DNA from: Bacteroidota bacterium
GTDB taxonomy: Bacteria > Bacteroidota > Bacteroidia > Chitinophagales > Saprospiraceae
Assembly: GCA_017857395.1 (NCBI GenBank)
Contig: JAFMDF010000067.1
Span: forward strand, 1 to 34,720
Direction: 5' to 3'
Length of the DNA: 34,720 nt
The notes under the pieces are model-generated. The model was given only the letters and a program-made list of their open reading frames with translations. It made no database searches and was not told where the DNA came from. A program made the translations under genes and the position numbers. Shown here one piece after another: positions 1 through 8,843 of this stretch; position 1 is the first letter of the stretch; each line of letters opens with the position of its first letter.

Positions 1-68
1 ATAGATTATTTAAGTAAATTGTCTACTATTAAATTCCATTGAACACTAATTATTAATCCTAAAATTAA

Positions 69-1106
69 ATGAAAAAAATACTTACCTTTTGCTTCTCTTT
101 TTTATATCTAAATATTTTTGCTTGTAGTTGTTGTTACTTCACCACTACTTTTTGTGGTAATATAGAGGATAATCTTAATAGTAAAGTTGCTTTATTAGAA
201 GTTCAGCAACTAACTATTGGTCAGTATTATCAGCAAGTTATGACCGCAAAAGTAATTAATGATTTATTCGATAATATTCCTTTAGACACCATAACCGTTT
301 TTGGCTCGGATGGCGGAAATTGTAATGGCAACTTTAGTTTCGGAGAAGGAGATACGATTCTAATACAATTGTATGAATATTATGATTTTTATGCTGAAGA
401 AGTAATTAAAATTGATACGGTCTACCAAAATGGTGGTTGTGGGGTTACTTTTCTAAGATATGAAGCTAATAATTTAGTTGGAAATATAATGCCCGAAATC
501 AATAAAGTATCCTATGATAGTTTTGTTGAAAATATCGCTCAATGCCAATCCTCTCCTAATTTTTTCAGTATCTCTGGGAACATATACAATTGGCAAGCAT
601 CAAATAGTGGCGTACAAATTAATGGTCTGGAAATCAATGGGTTTCCTGTAAATCAAATTGATACCAATGGGCATTATTATTTTGATTACCTAGAATTGAA
701 GGGAAACACTGAGCATAAATCAATTGAACCTTATGCAAATAAAAACATGCTAAAAGGGGTTACTATGGCAGATATTATAAAAATAAAAAAACACATTTTA
801 GGGCTTGCGCCATTTGAAACTCCATTCCAATGGATAGCTGCAGATGTCAATAACTCTAAGACCATCACCATGTTAGACCTTATCCAAATTAGAAAAGTAG
901 TTTTAGGGCTACAGGAAAATTTCGCCAATAATACTAGTTGGAGATTTACGCCCAGTGATTTTATCTTTCAAACTGAATTTCCATTAAAAGAAGACTTTGA
1001 TGCTAAAATAAACCATAATGTCTGTAGTGAAAAGCTATACCAAGTCAACTTAATTGCTATCAAAGTTGGTGATGTTGATGGAGATGCTTTTACAGATGCG
1101 AATTGA
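69..1106 (+). CDS. Secreted protein with N-terminal Cys-rich (netrin/TIMP-like?) domain and dockerin-like module
   Basis: A 345-aa exported protein. Residues 1-18 form a short hydrophobic signal and C19 follows Ile-Phe-Ala, so it could be a lipoprotein. The mature start has a C-S-C-C...F-C pattern, and with later cysteines near 85, 124 and 179 it resembles the netrin/TIMP-like domain at the front of some Bacteroidota secreted proteins; this is recognition from memory. Residues about 225-285 carry two helix-plus-Asp/Asn loop segments (MADIIKIKKHILGL and MLDLIQIRKVVLGL, with DVNNSKT between), a dockerin-like pair. The protein stops just after a K-V-G-D-V-D-G-D loop. The neighbouring convergent protein continues past the same point into a cohesin-like domain and a T9SS sorting domain, so this one may be a shortened relative. 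Ligand and role unknown. Confidence 0.85.
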   Translation: MKKILTFCFSFLYLNIFACSCCYFTTTFCGNIEDNLNSKVALLEVQQLTIGQYYQQVMTAKVINDLFDNIPLDTITVFGSDGGNCNGNFSFGEGDTILIQLYEYYDFYAEEVIKIDTVYQNGGCGVTFLRYEANNLVGNIMPEINKVSYDSFVENIAQCQSSPNFFSISGNIYNWQASNSGVQINGLEINGFPVNQIDTNGHYYFDYLELKGNTEHKSIEPYANKNMLKGVTMADIIKIKKHILGLAPFETPFQWIAADVNNSKTITMLDLIQIRKVVLGLQENFANNTSWRFTPSDFIFQTEFPLKEDFDAKINHNVCSEKLYQVNLIAIKVGDVDGDAFTDAN

Positions 1107-1110
1107 TTAT

Positions 1111-2703
1111 CTACAAATCAGCATAATTCATACGTCCAGAAAATACTCCAAATTGACTTTCTAGTCGATAAAAATAAAGACCCGCAGTTGGTAATTTTTC
1201 GTTAATTTGTATGGTTTGCTTACCCGCTGTAAAATCTTGTTGCTTAGTTAAAATTGTTCGACCATTATTATCAAAAATCATTAATGTCACTTCGCTACTT
1301 TTTGGTAATAAAAAAGAGATATTTGTTTGAGTTGTAAAAGGATTTGGATAATTATCAAAGGCCTCAAATGCTTTGATTGGTACATTTGGTACTTCCCAAT
1401 CAATCGAGAAAGGAATGCTGCCATCTATTTCCGTGTAAATAATTGGTGCTAACGGATACGGTGTTAAATTAATTATCTCTGATAATAAACCAGCTTCCGT
1501 TGCTCTAAATTGTAAAGTGATAATGGTTGCTGCTTCCTCCAATACTATAACATCGGGATTCGTCCAACTCATGGTCAACAATCCATCCTTTGCCATATAA
1601 TGTTCATTCATTAAAGTTGTCTCATTATCAATTCCCATAAAACGCAAGCGTTGGATATCATAAGTTAAAGCGAATTGTAATCCTTCAATGGCTATATTTT
1701 CCGTTAATTTTAAAGGAATATTTACCAACTCTCCTTTTTTAAAGGCTTTATCTGTTGCTTTAAAAATAGGTTTTCCAGTTGCCACTTTAGCTTTATTTCT
1801 CCCCGTAACGCCTAACTTTACCGTATTATTTAAGTCCCCCATTTTAATGGCAATAAACCGATTATCTAATTGTGGGCCTTCATTTGCCGCATCAATAGCA
1901 ATAGAACTTGGTATCGGCTGACTAAAAGGATTGGTTGCATCTTCAAATTCATGCGCCGCATCTACAAAACGCCAAGATGGCGTATTTGGAAATTCATTGA
2001 TGATAGATAAAATCATTTGCCGAAGCAATAACATATCAAAAGCCGTAACATCTCCTGAATTATTTAAATCCGCTGCAATTAATTTGTAAGGCGAATCTAA
2101 AGGCCGAAGGTTTAAAATATGCTTTTGTAATAATAATACATCGAAGGTAGTTACCCCATTTCTAACATCTTTATTAAAAGGGTCGCCAGGAGCTAATTCA
2201 TATTGTTGTTCCTCAAAATTGTCAAAAAAGAAGGCACCTCTATCGTTTGTTCCTTCAAAATAATTGACCACGCCACTTGATAAACCAATCGCTACATCAG
2301 GGACTAATTCCCCTTTCTCTGTGGTAATTCTACCGGCAACAGCTTTAGGCGTAATAATTTCCTCGCTGCATAATAAAACAGAATCAATCACCCAGACATA
2401 TTCTTCGCAAGAAAACGTATCGCCACTAATTACATTCACCCCAGTTAATACAACTTCTTGTATGCCTACTTCAACACATAAAAAGCGGTCTTTACTCAAA
2501 GACAAATTCTTAAAAAAAGCGGTATCCGTAGCATTTAAAAGGAAATCGGTGGGTTCTAATTGAACTCGATTAGGTACACCCTGTGGAAGCATTTTAAAGG
2601 AAGTACTTTTAGTCAATGGGCATTGAGCAAAAGTATCAGTTGTGCAGATAAGTAGTGCCAATAATGGCAATACCCATATTTCATGGAATTTGTGCTTGTG
2701 CAT
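1111..2703 (-). CDS. T9SS-sorted surface protein: CarboxypepD-reg-like, dockerin-like, cohesin-like and type A sorting domains
   Basis: I prefer the ATG at 2703 (530 aa), because it puts a classic signal peptide (residues 1-27, ending TDTFAQ) at the N-terminus; an upstream in-frame ATG at 2739 would add 12 residues. Order of parts: unknown N-terminal region; a carboxypeptidase-regulatory-like beta domain (about 125-165, starting VAGRITTEKGE); a dockerin-like pair (about 178-235, with DLNNSGDVTAFD); a cohesin-like beta domain (about 310-435); and a T9SS type A sorting domain over the last 80 residues (NYPNPF, then the GLYFYRL-type end). It should cross the outer membrane through T9SS and be attached to the surface or released. 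Dockerin and cohesin modules in one chain suggest structural assembly, but no catalytic domain is seen. It converges on the preceding gene with only 4 bp between stops. Confidence 0.9.
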   Translation of the reverse strand: MHKHKFHEIWVLPLLALLICTTDTFAQCPLTKSTSFKMLPQGVPNRVQLEPTDFLLNATDTAFFKNLSLSKDRFLCVEVGIQEVVLTGVNVISGDTFSCEEYVWVIDSVLLCSEEIITPKAVAGRITTEKGELVPDVAIGLSSGVVNYFEGTNDRGAFFFDNFEEQQYELAPGDPFNKDVRNGVTTFDVLLLQKHILNLRPLDSPYKLIAADLNNSGDVTAFDMLLLRQMILSIINEFPNTPSWRFVDAAHEFEDATNPFSQPIPSSIAIDAANEGPQLDNRFIAIKMGDLNNTVKLGVTGRNKAKVATGKPIFKATDKAFKKGELVNIPLKLTENIAIEGLQFALTYDIQRLRFMGIDNETTLMNEHYMAKDGLLTMSWTNPDVIVLEEAATIITLQFRATEAGLLSEIINLTPYPLAPIIYTEIDGSIPFSIDWEVPNVPIKAFEAFDNYPNPFTTQTNISFLLPKSSEVTLMIFDNNGRTILTKQQDFTAGKQTIQINEKLPTAGLYFYRLESQFGVFSGRMNYADL

Positions 2704-2915
2704 CGGCTTGAGAGATAATTTAGTTTGGGAAGACCACACTTTTTTTAAAAAAGCGTCATCTTGTCAAGCAGCGTAAAAAATTTATTTGGATATGAGCTAC
2801 TACTCAACTAATAATTAGATACTTATGGATAGGTATTTAAGTTGCAAATAATCTGCCAATTATGCTTTTTTGTAATATATTAGCCAAATAGCGTGCTAAA
2901 CTCCGTTAATTCGTC

Positions 2916-3566
2916 TTATCTGCTACCAAAAAGTAAACTCCCAATTCGCACCATAGTACTGCCTTCACTTACAGCTAATTGGTAGTCTCCAGACATGCCC
3001 ATAGAAATCTCTTTGAAATGTATATCTGTTGAGAAAAAAGTATCTTTTAAGGTATCAAAATGGCTTTTCAATTGCCGAAATTCCTGTTTTACTTGCGCTT
3101 CATTATCTGTAAAAGTAGCCATGCCCATGACGCCAACAATCCGAATATTTTCAAATTCTTTGAAGGTTTCACTCTTTAACATCGCCGTTACTTCCGCTTC
3201 ATCAAAACCAAATTTGCTACTTTCTTCCGCAATGTGAAACTGTAATAAGCAGTCAATTACTCGGTCATTTTTTGCTGCTTGCTTATTAATTTCTTTTAAT
3301 AATTTCAGGCTGTCTACTGCATGAATCAAACTCACAAAAGGTGCTATATATTTCACCTTATTCGTCTGTAAATGCCCTATCTGGTGCCACTCAATATCTT
3401 TCGGTAAAACGGCTTCTTTTTCGACTAATTCTTGCACTCTATTTTCGCCAAAAATCCGTTGCCCTTGGTCATACATGGCTTGGATAGCTTCGATTGGTTT
3501 GGTTTTGGAGACGGCTACTAGTGTTGTATTGGTTGCCGCTAATTCTTTTAGTATTTGTTGTAGCAT
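2916..3566 (-). CDS. yggS: YggS/PLPBP-family pyridoxal phosphate homeostasis protein
   Basis: A 216-aa single-domain PLP-binding protein of the YggS/PROSC family, cytoplasmic, thought to buffer pyridoxal 5'-phosphate rather than catalyse a reaction. Visible signatures: AVSKTKP near the start, where K21 corresponds to the PLP-binding lysine (K36 in E. coli YggS); FGENRVQE; WHQIGHLQTNK; SKFGF; MGMSGDYQLAVSEGSTMVRIG; and the terminal LFGSR. The N-terminal helix is short compared with E. coli (about 15 residues fewer) but all core motifs are present. It lies downstream of adenine deaminase on the same strand, separated by 192 bp that hold a palindromic repeat. Confidence 0.95.
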   Translation of the reverse strand: MLQQILKELAATNTTLVAVSKTKPIEAIQAMYDQGQRIFGENRVQELVEKEAVLPKDIEWHQIGHLQTNKVKYIAPFVSLIHAVDSLKLLKEINKQAAKNDRVIDCLLQFHIAEESSKFGFDEAEVTAMLKSETFKEFENIRIVGVMGMATFTDNEAQVKQEFRQLKSHFDTLKDTFFSTDIHFKEISMGMSGDYQLAVSEGSTMVRIGSLLFGSR

Positions 3567-3590
3567 TTATGGCATATTTAATAATTATCT

Positions 3591-3731
3591 GTTGGTTAGG
3601 ATTTTTAGTCCGATACCTGTATGTTTTTCGCCTCTGGCGAATTCAGCATCAATAATGATAATTAATATTTAAATCAAAACACTTGCCAGAGACAAGTAGA
3701 TAATGGTGTCGGACTAAAAGTCCTAACCAGC
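3591..3731. repeat. 141-bp palindromic repeat between ade and yggS
   Basis: The outer arms 3591-3617 and 3705-3731 are reverse complements at 24 of 27 positions, and all three differences are transitions. Pairing resumes further in (CTCTGGC at 3632-3638 with GCCAGAG at 3684-3690), so almost the whole unit can fold as one long hairpin. The centre is A+T-rich. There is no ORF inside and no convincing target duplication at the edges. It lies 28 bp after the adenine deaminase stop, so it could also act as a terminator or RNA-processing site. Its end carries TGCTGGTTAGG, close to a word seen at 8791, 15476 and 31102. Confidence 0.85.
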
Positions 3732-3758
3732 AAAAAAAAGGGAAAGATTGAAGTTACT

Positions 3759-5378
3759 TTATACGACAAACTCAAAGGTCTTTCCATCAAATAAACCTTT
3801 ATCGCTCAACTTTAGTTCTGGAATAACCAACAAAGCCATAAAGGATAAAGTCATAAAAGGAGCAGTCAAAGAGCAATTCATTTCCTGTTTTACAAATTTA
3901 TCAATGGTAGCATATTTCTCCGCCGTTACTCTACCATCTGCATTGGTCATAATTCCAGCTATTGGCAGCGGCAAAACTAACTCGTTTTTAGCAGACACCG
4001 CAGCAATTCCGCCTTTATTTTTGATAATTAAATTGACGGCTTTTGCCAATTGTTCATCGGCTGTCCCAACGGCAATGATATTATGAGAATCGTGTCCCAC
4101 ACAAGAAGCAATCGCACCATTTTTAATCATAAATCCACGAATAAAAGCGACCGCAGGTGGTGCATCTTGGTAGCGATTCACCACCGTTAATTTTAGTATA
4201 TCTTTTGCTAAATCAGGAATAATACAGCCACTTTCTATTTTGGGAACAGCATGAAAACTCTTAGTCACAATTTCTTTGTCAATCACTTGTATCACCCTCA
4301 TTTCAGACTGATTGGCCTTAGCTTTTAATTGAAAATCAATTGCTGATTTAACCGAGGTATTAAATTTATTAATAATAGATGCTTCGACTTTTGGGAAATG
4401 TACGACTCCATCTGCCGCTACACATACACCATTTATATAAGTAGCCTTTACCTTAAAATCCGTTAAATTCTCCACAATAATAAAGTCTGCTATATCCCCA
4501 ATTCTTAATAACCCAACGGCTAAATGATAATGTTCAACAGGATTAATACAAGCCGCTTGCAAAATATTAAACAAATCATGCCCGTCTCGTAAAGCTCTAA
4601 CCACCAATTGATTAATATGCCCTTCAATTAAATCATCGGGATGTTTATCATCCGAACAAAGCATTACTTTATTTGGATATTCGTCAATTAGTCGATGTAA
4701 TGCTTCGTAATTTTTTGCTGCACTTCCCTCTCGAATGAGTATTTTCATGCCATGTTGCAATTTCTCTAACGCTTCTTCATAAGTAAAACATTCATGGTCG
4801 GTACTAATTCCTGCCGCTATGTATTTTGCCGCATCTGTGCCTCTTAATCCAGGTGCATGCCCATCAACCGGTTTGCCTAATTTTTTAGCGGCTGCTAATT
4901 TTGCCGTCACCATCGGGTCTGCAAATAAAACCCCTGGATAATTCATCATTTCTGCCAAATACTTAATGTCTGGATTTTCCAATAATTGAGTTACGCCTGC
5001 TACATCAATGGTGGCTCCTGCACTTTCAAAAGTAGTGGCAGGCACACAAGAGGGCGCGCCAAAATTAAATTTCAAAGGAACTTTTTTCCCATTATCAATC
5101 ATATATTCTACGCCTTCAATCCCCATCACATTCGCAATTTCATGAGGATCAGAAACAGTCGCCACTGTACCGTTTAAAACGGCTAATCTAGCAAATTCCG
5201 AAGGCACTAACATCGAACTTTCTATATGTATGTGTGCATCGACAAACCCAGGCAATATATAATGGGAACTTGTTCCCACTTTGGGTTCAATTGCCATTAT
5301 TTTACCTGCTTTTATGGTCAATTCTCCATGAAAAATATGTTTATTTTGAATATCAACTATATTGCCTGTAATTGTCAT
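3759..5378 (-). CDS. ade: Adenine deaminase
   Basis: A 539-aa amidohydrolase that converts adenine to hypoxanthine and ammonia (EC 3.5.4.2) in purine salvage, in the cytoplasm. Family signatures of the Ade/AdeC type are clear: an N-terminal beta segment; LPGFVDAHIHIESSM with metal ligands H49 and H51; TVATVSDPHEIANV; GHAPGL; ISTDHE; and CSDDKHPDDL. The C-terminal half has the typical adenine deaminase extension, including GHDSHNIIAVG and LPLPIAGIMT. Length and architecture match the family and no catalytic motif is missing. The ATG start directly precedes the normal N-terminal strand. The adjacent genes (yggS downstream, divergent large protein upstream) are not functionally linked in an obvious way. 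Confidence 0.97.
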   Translation of the reverse strand: MTITGNIVDIQNKHIFHGELTIKAGKIMAIEPKVGTSSHYILPGFVDAHIHIESSMLVPSEFARLAVLNGTVATVSDPHEIANVMGIEGVEYMIDNGKKVPLKFNFGAPSCVPATTFESAGATIDVAGVTQLLENPDIKYLAEMMNYPGVLFADPMVTAKLAAAKKLGKPVDGHAPGLRGTDAAKYIAAGISTDHECFTYEEALEKLQHGMKILIREGSAAKNYEALHRLIDEYPNKVMLCSDDKHPDDLIEGHINQLVVRALRDGHDLFNILQAACINPVEHYHLAVGLLRIGDIADFIIVENLTDFKVKATYINGVCVAADGVVHFPKVEASIINKFNTSVKSAIDFQLKAKANQSEMRVIQVIDKEIVTKSFHAVPKIESGCIIPDLAKDILKLTVVNRYQDAPPAVAFIRGFMIKNGAIASCVGHDSHNIIAVGTADEQLAKAVNLIIKNKGGIAAVSAKNELVLPLPIAGIMTNADGRVTAEKYATIDKFVKQEMNCSLTAPFMTLSFMALLVIPELKLSDKGLFDGKTFEFVV

Positions 5379-5815
5379 TTTTATGTTTTAGAAGTGGTAC
5401 TTTTATTATAAACGGATGAAGAATAGGTTAAATCAATTACATTTAATCCCCACGAATTTATTAGCCCCACGAATTTTAATTTTTTCTACTTTACTAAGAA
5501 CGTAACTTGGGTACATTTTGATTGATTTTTTCTAATTATTATTTAAGTCGTAGAAATAACGACACTGTAAAACATTTACTTAATCCAAAATATTTTATAA
5601 TTTGGCGGCTTTTACCAAATAACCATATTAAGAATGAGAAACAAATAACTATTACTTTTAGGCTGGTCTTTTTTCCTTTATACTGCCTTGAAAAATCAGT
5701 CACTTATACCAGATAAACTCCTAATTTTTCAAGTTGTCTAAAGAAAAAAATCCGCACCCTAAATTGTAACATTTATTTATATCTCATTCCTTAACGCAGA
5801 AAGAGGCTAAAACAA
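5379..5815. other. Gene-free divergent spacer
   Basis: This 437-bp spacer separates divergent ade and the 986-aa gene, so it should hold promoters for both, but I see no clean TTG/TAnnTTTG pair on either strand. It contains a direct repeat of CCCACGAATTT (about 5447-5476, two copies) and a perfect 10-bp inverted repeat (CTTGAAAAAT 5687-5696, ATTTTTCAAG 5724-5733) roughly 85 bp before the downstream start. An open frame at 5522-5716 looks accidental. Confidence 0.6.
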
Positions 5816-8776
5816 ATGAACCAAAACGAACGCTGGCTTACTATTGTTTTACAACAGGACGAGAAGGCTATCATTCCTTTTTTACAGCAATTGGATGAAG
5901 CACAAAAAAAAGCTTTACTTCCTCAATTAAGTAAGACTGCTAAAGAATACCTTGAAATCAAAGATAGGTTAATTAATCACAAACATTTTTATGCTAAAAA
6001 AGCATCTCTCAAACAAGAACGCATACTGAATTATTCGATTTTTGTATGTACTAAAGATGCTAACAGTTCCCTGCATAAATGGCTAAATGTCAAACAATTA
6101 ATCACCTCCTTTACGGTAACTCATCTCTTAAATTGGTATTGTCCTGCGTGGCTAAGTGCTTATATTAATGAATTTGGCCAACAAAAAGTAATTCCGCCAA
6201 ATCTCACTTATGACTTGGTAATTTCCATGATGGAAAAGGGATATATTCAACCTTCTGAATTATTATTGGCTAAATTATTTAGTCGCCTTATTTTTCCTAA
6301 TTCGCTCAATGAACGTTTGATTTATACTTTTTGTCCAAAAAAATTGGTGCAATATCCTATTACCTTATCAACCCATATTTGGTATATTTTTGACCATCCA
6401 ACTCAAATCTATGAAATTGAAAAACTGCTCAATTTTAAAGATGCGGCTAATTTACCCAAAAACTGTTGGTATGCTGCGCTTCATCAATATACCCAAACGG
6501 GACAATTAGACCGTTTGCGCTTATTAAAAGCTTGTTTGACTGCTACTTCAAAACCTGTTTTTAATAAATTTGCTATCAGTTGGTTTATTGGCCTTTTTGA
6601 CTACTTGAAGCCTACACCAGCAGAAATATTAGCGCTACAAACTCAATTAGTTAACACCTATGATAATTCATCCGCAAAAGTCATCAATACCTCATTAAAC
6701 AGTCTGCTAAAAGTCATTGATTCGCCAGATTTCAATGTTGAAAATAGCTTAAAAAACTATGATAAATTATTGACCAGTTCCACAAAATCAGTTGTTAAAA
6801 ACGGGTTATTTTTATTAGAAAAATTAGCTATTAATTATCCCGATTATAATAAAGAGATTGTCATTTTGGCTACCAAAAGTTTAGTGCATCGGACAGAAAA
6901 CATTCAGTTAAAAGCAGCTACTATTATCAAATCTCATGGGCAAAAAAAAACCACTTTTTTAGCAAAATTAATAGCCCCTTATCAGTCAAATTTATTTCAA
7001 AAAACACGGCAAATACTTCAGCAATTTATCACACAACAACCAAATCAAATAGCTAACAATCAATTATTTAACACCAAAAATCCAAAAATATTAAGCAAAA
7101 GTAATCAAATTCGCCCTATCCAATCTTTCTCAGAATTCAAAGCACTTGCCTTTATTGTTTTTGATAATCAACAGCCTTATCATTTTGACCAATTCTTAGT
7201 CGCCTTATTACAATTTAAATCGGCTATAAAAGGTAAAAATATAACGGCATTAACACCGCTTTTTAAACGAGCTTATCAGTTGGTTTTTAACGAATTGCCG
7301 AGTCATCAAGGCATGTTAGATAATATTTTGGCTATCTTTTTATTGGATTTAGCAGACCTATTAATTAGTCAATATCCAGCTGATAGTCTAGCCTTACAAA
7401 AATTAGCAGCACAGTACTTAGAACAAGGTTTTTTTATTAAAGAAAAAGAGGCCTCTTTCGACTTACAATATGCTCATTTATCAGGTTGGTATAATCCTTA
7501 TGACCCTTCTCTTGTCTATATGCCAATTCAAAAATTATTGGCAAAAGTGCTCTCTTTTTTGCATGAGGAAAAGTTAGTTCCCTTGCTTTCTACTCCAACC
7601 CATGCACCGACTTGGATTGACCCTAATATATTAGTCGAACGCTTGGCTATTTATCAAGAAAAAAACCAGTATCCCGATGCCATTGATTTACAATTAGCCA
7701 TTTCCAGAATTAGTTTTGAAAATAAAAATATTGCCTTAAAATTAGCTCAATCAACCTTGAAGGGAGATTATTTAGCCATTATGGATTTTTTATTAAGGAC
7801 TGGTATGGATTTTCCTTTTCCTATTTCAACAGAAGCCAGTGAGTTAGAACAAGTTCCTTTACCACCATTTTTTTATAGTTATGTTACTGCAGCAATCACT
7901 AAAAATAATAGTGGTTTTTTCAAACAACAAGTACCAATTCCAGCTTTAAAATTAGCACCGACGTACTTTAATGGTACACATGATTGGATGGTTTATTGGG
8001 AAGAACGCCGGTTAGAAGAATGGAATTATAAAATTCAAAAATTAGCATTAACAGGAACACCATTCATTCATCGAGAACTACAGGTTAAATTTAAGAAAGG
8101 GCTAGACATTAACCATCATCCCGATTTTTTATACCAATACTTTCCTGGCAATGATGGAGCTTTTCGACCAAATGTTAATGATGTTCAGCGATTATTAGGA
8201 CTCTTACCAAATAATCCAGACCCTTTAATCGCCTTATTAATTGCAGACAATTTAAAATATCCGACTTTTTGGGAAATAATTGCTAGAAAAAGGGTTGTAG
8301 AAATACTTATTTGGTTAAAACAAATTACTGCCAAAAATTATGGCTACGCTACGCATTTTTTTCTAGCCGCTTGCATGATAAGTGCAGATAAAAAAATCCG
8401 ATTAGCCGCCGCCGAAATTTGGAAAAAAGCAGTTGTTTCTCCTCAAATCAATAACGCTTTAATTGGTGAAATGTTAGGTAAAATGGAACATAAGGAATTT
8501 GCTCCGCTCAAAAGATTCACCGATTTAGCACAAATAGAATTATTCAATATTTCGACACGACATAATCAAGCATTAGAAGCAATTGTCAGTAATTTATTGG
8601 CTAAATTGCCCGCTATTCCTATCAAAAACACCAAACAATTATTAATTATTTATAGAGAATTATTAATACTTAATTCCTCTAAAATCACGCATCATCGCTT
8701 AACCATTCTTTTAGAATTATGGACAAAATCAGCTAGTTTAAAAAAGGTGATTCGAGAATTGGCGGCGTTTTGCTAG
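5816..8776 (+). CDS. Very large uncharacterised alpha-helical protein (HEAT-like; possibly DUF6493-related)
   Basis: A 986-aa protein with no signal peptide, no membrane segment and no catalytic motif that I recognise. It is Leu/Ile/Lys/Gln-rich and helical throughout. Residues about 330-410 (starting LLEKLAINYPDYNKEIV and running through ATKSLVHRTENIQLKAA) look like HEAT/ARM-type repeats, and the C-terminal 200 residues are again repeat-like. The opening (about residues 13-45, including FLQQLDEAQKKALLPQL) recalls the DUF6493 family, large proteins that in some Bacteroidota sit beside SWIM zinc-finger and MoxR/VWA genes; no such partner is here. The family assignment is from memory and weak. 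Codon use is as A+T-rich as the neighbours. The next gene, mqo, starts 67 bp after its stop. Confidence 0.85.
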   Translation: MNQNERWLTIVLQQDEKAIIPFLQQLDEAQKKALLPQLSKTAKEYLEIKDRLINHKHFYAKKASLKQERILNYSIFVCTKDANSSLHKWLNVKQLITSFTVTHLLNWYCPAWLSAYINEFGQQKVIPPNLTYDLVISMMEKGYIQPSELLLAKLFSRLIFPNSLNERLIYTFCPKKLVQYPITLSTHIWYIFDHPTQIYEIEKLLNFKDAANLPKNCWYAALHQYTQTGQLDRLRLLKACLTATSKPVFNKFAISWFIGLFDYLKPTPAEILALQTQLVNTYDNSSAKVINTSLNSLLKVIDSPDFNVENSLKNYDKLLTSSTKSVVKNGLFLLEKLAINYPDYNKEIVILATKSLVHRTENIQLKAATIIKSHGQKKTTFLAKLIAPYQSNLFQKTRQILQQFITQQPNQIANNQLFNTKNPKILSKSNQIRPIQSFSEFKALAFIVFDNQQPYHFDQFLVALLQFKSAIKGKNITALTPLFKRAYQLVFNELPSHQGMLDNILAIFLLDLADLLISQYPADSLALQKLAAQYLEQGFFIKEKEASFDLQYAHLSGWYNPYDPSLVYMPIQKLLAKVLSFLHEEKLVPLLSTPTHAPTWIDPNILVERLAIYQEKNQYPDAIDLQLAISRISFENKNIALKLAQSTLKGDYLAIMDFLLRTGMDFPFPISTEASELEQVPLPPFFYSYVTAAITKNNSGFFKQQVPIPALKLAPTYFNGTHDWMVYWEERRLEEWNYKIQKLALTGTPFIHRELQVKFKKGLDINHHPDFLYQYFPGNDGAFRPNVNDVQRLLGLLPNNPDPLIALLIADNLKYPTFWEIIARKRVVEILIWLKQITAKNYGYATHFFLAACMISADKKIRLAAAEIWKKAVVSPQINNALIGEMLGKMEHKEFAPLKRFTDLAQIELFNISTRHNQALEAIVSNLLAKLPAIPIKNTKQLLIIYRELLILNSSKITHHRLTILLELWTKSASLKKVIRELAAFC

Positions 8777-8843
8777 GTTCTTTGTATTTTGGTTGCTGGT
8801 TAGAAAGTCCCAAACAATAACAAATAATAAAAACTACCAACTA

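Noticed and set aside
2264-2563. 99-aa plus-strand frame inside the T9SS protein gene
   Set aside because: Antisense shadow of a well-supported coding sequence; its translation has no domain features.
3567-3590. Possible target duplication around the 141-bp palindrome
   Set aside because: The left flank AATTATCT and right flank of A residues do not match.
5522-5716. 64-aa open frame in the ade divergent spacer
   Set aside because: Lysine/Phe/Tyr-rich translation of A+T-rich spacer, no recognisable pattern, contains part of an inverted repeat.
8793-8843. Upstream TTG start extending mqo by 17 residues
   Set aside because: The extension translates spacer repeat sequence, and the family N-terminus begins at the ATG at 8844.
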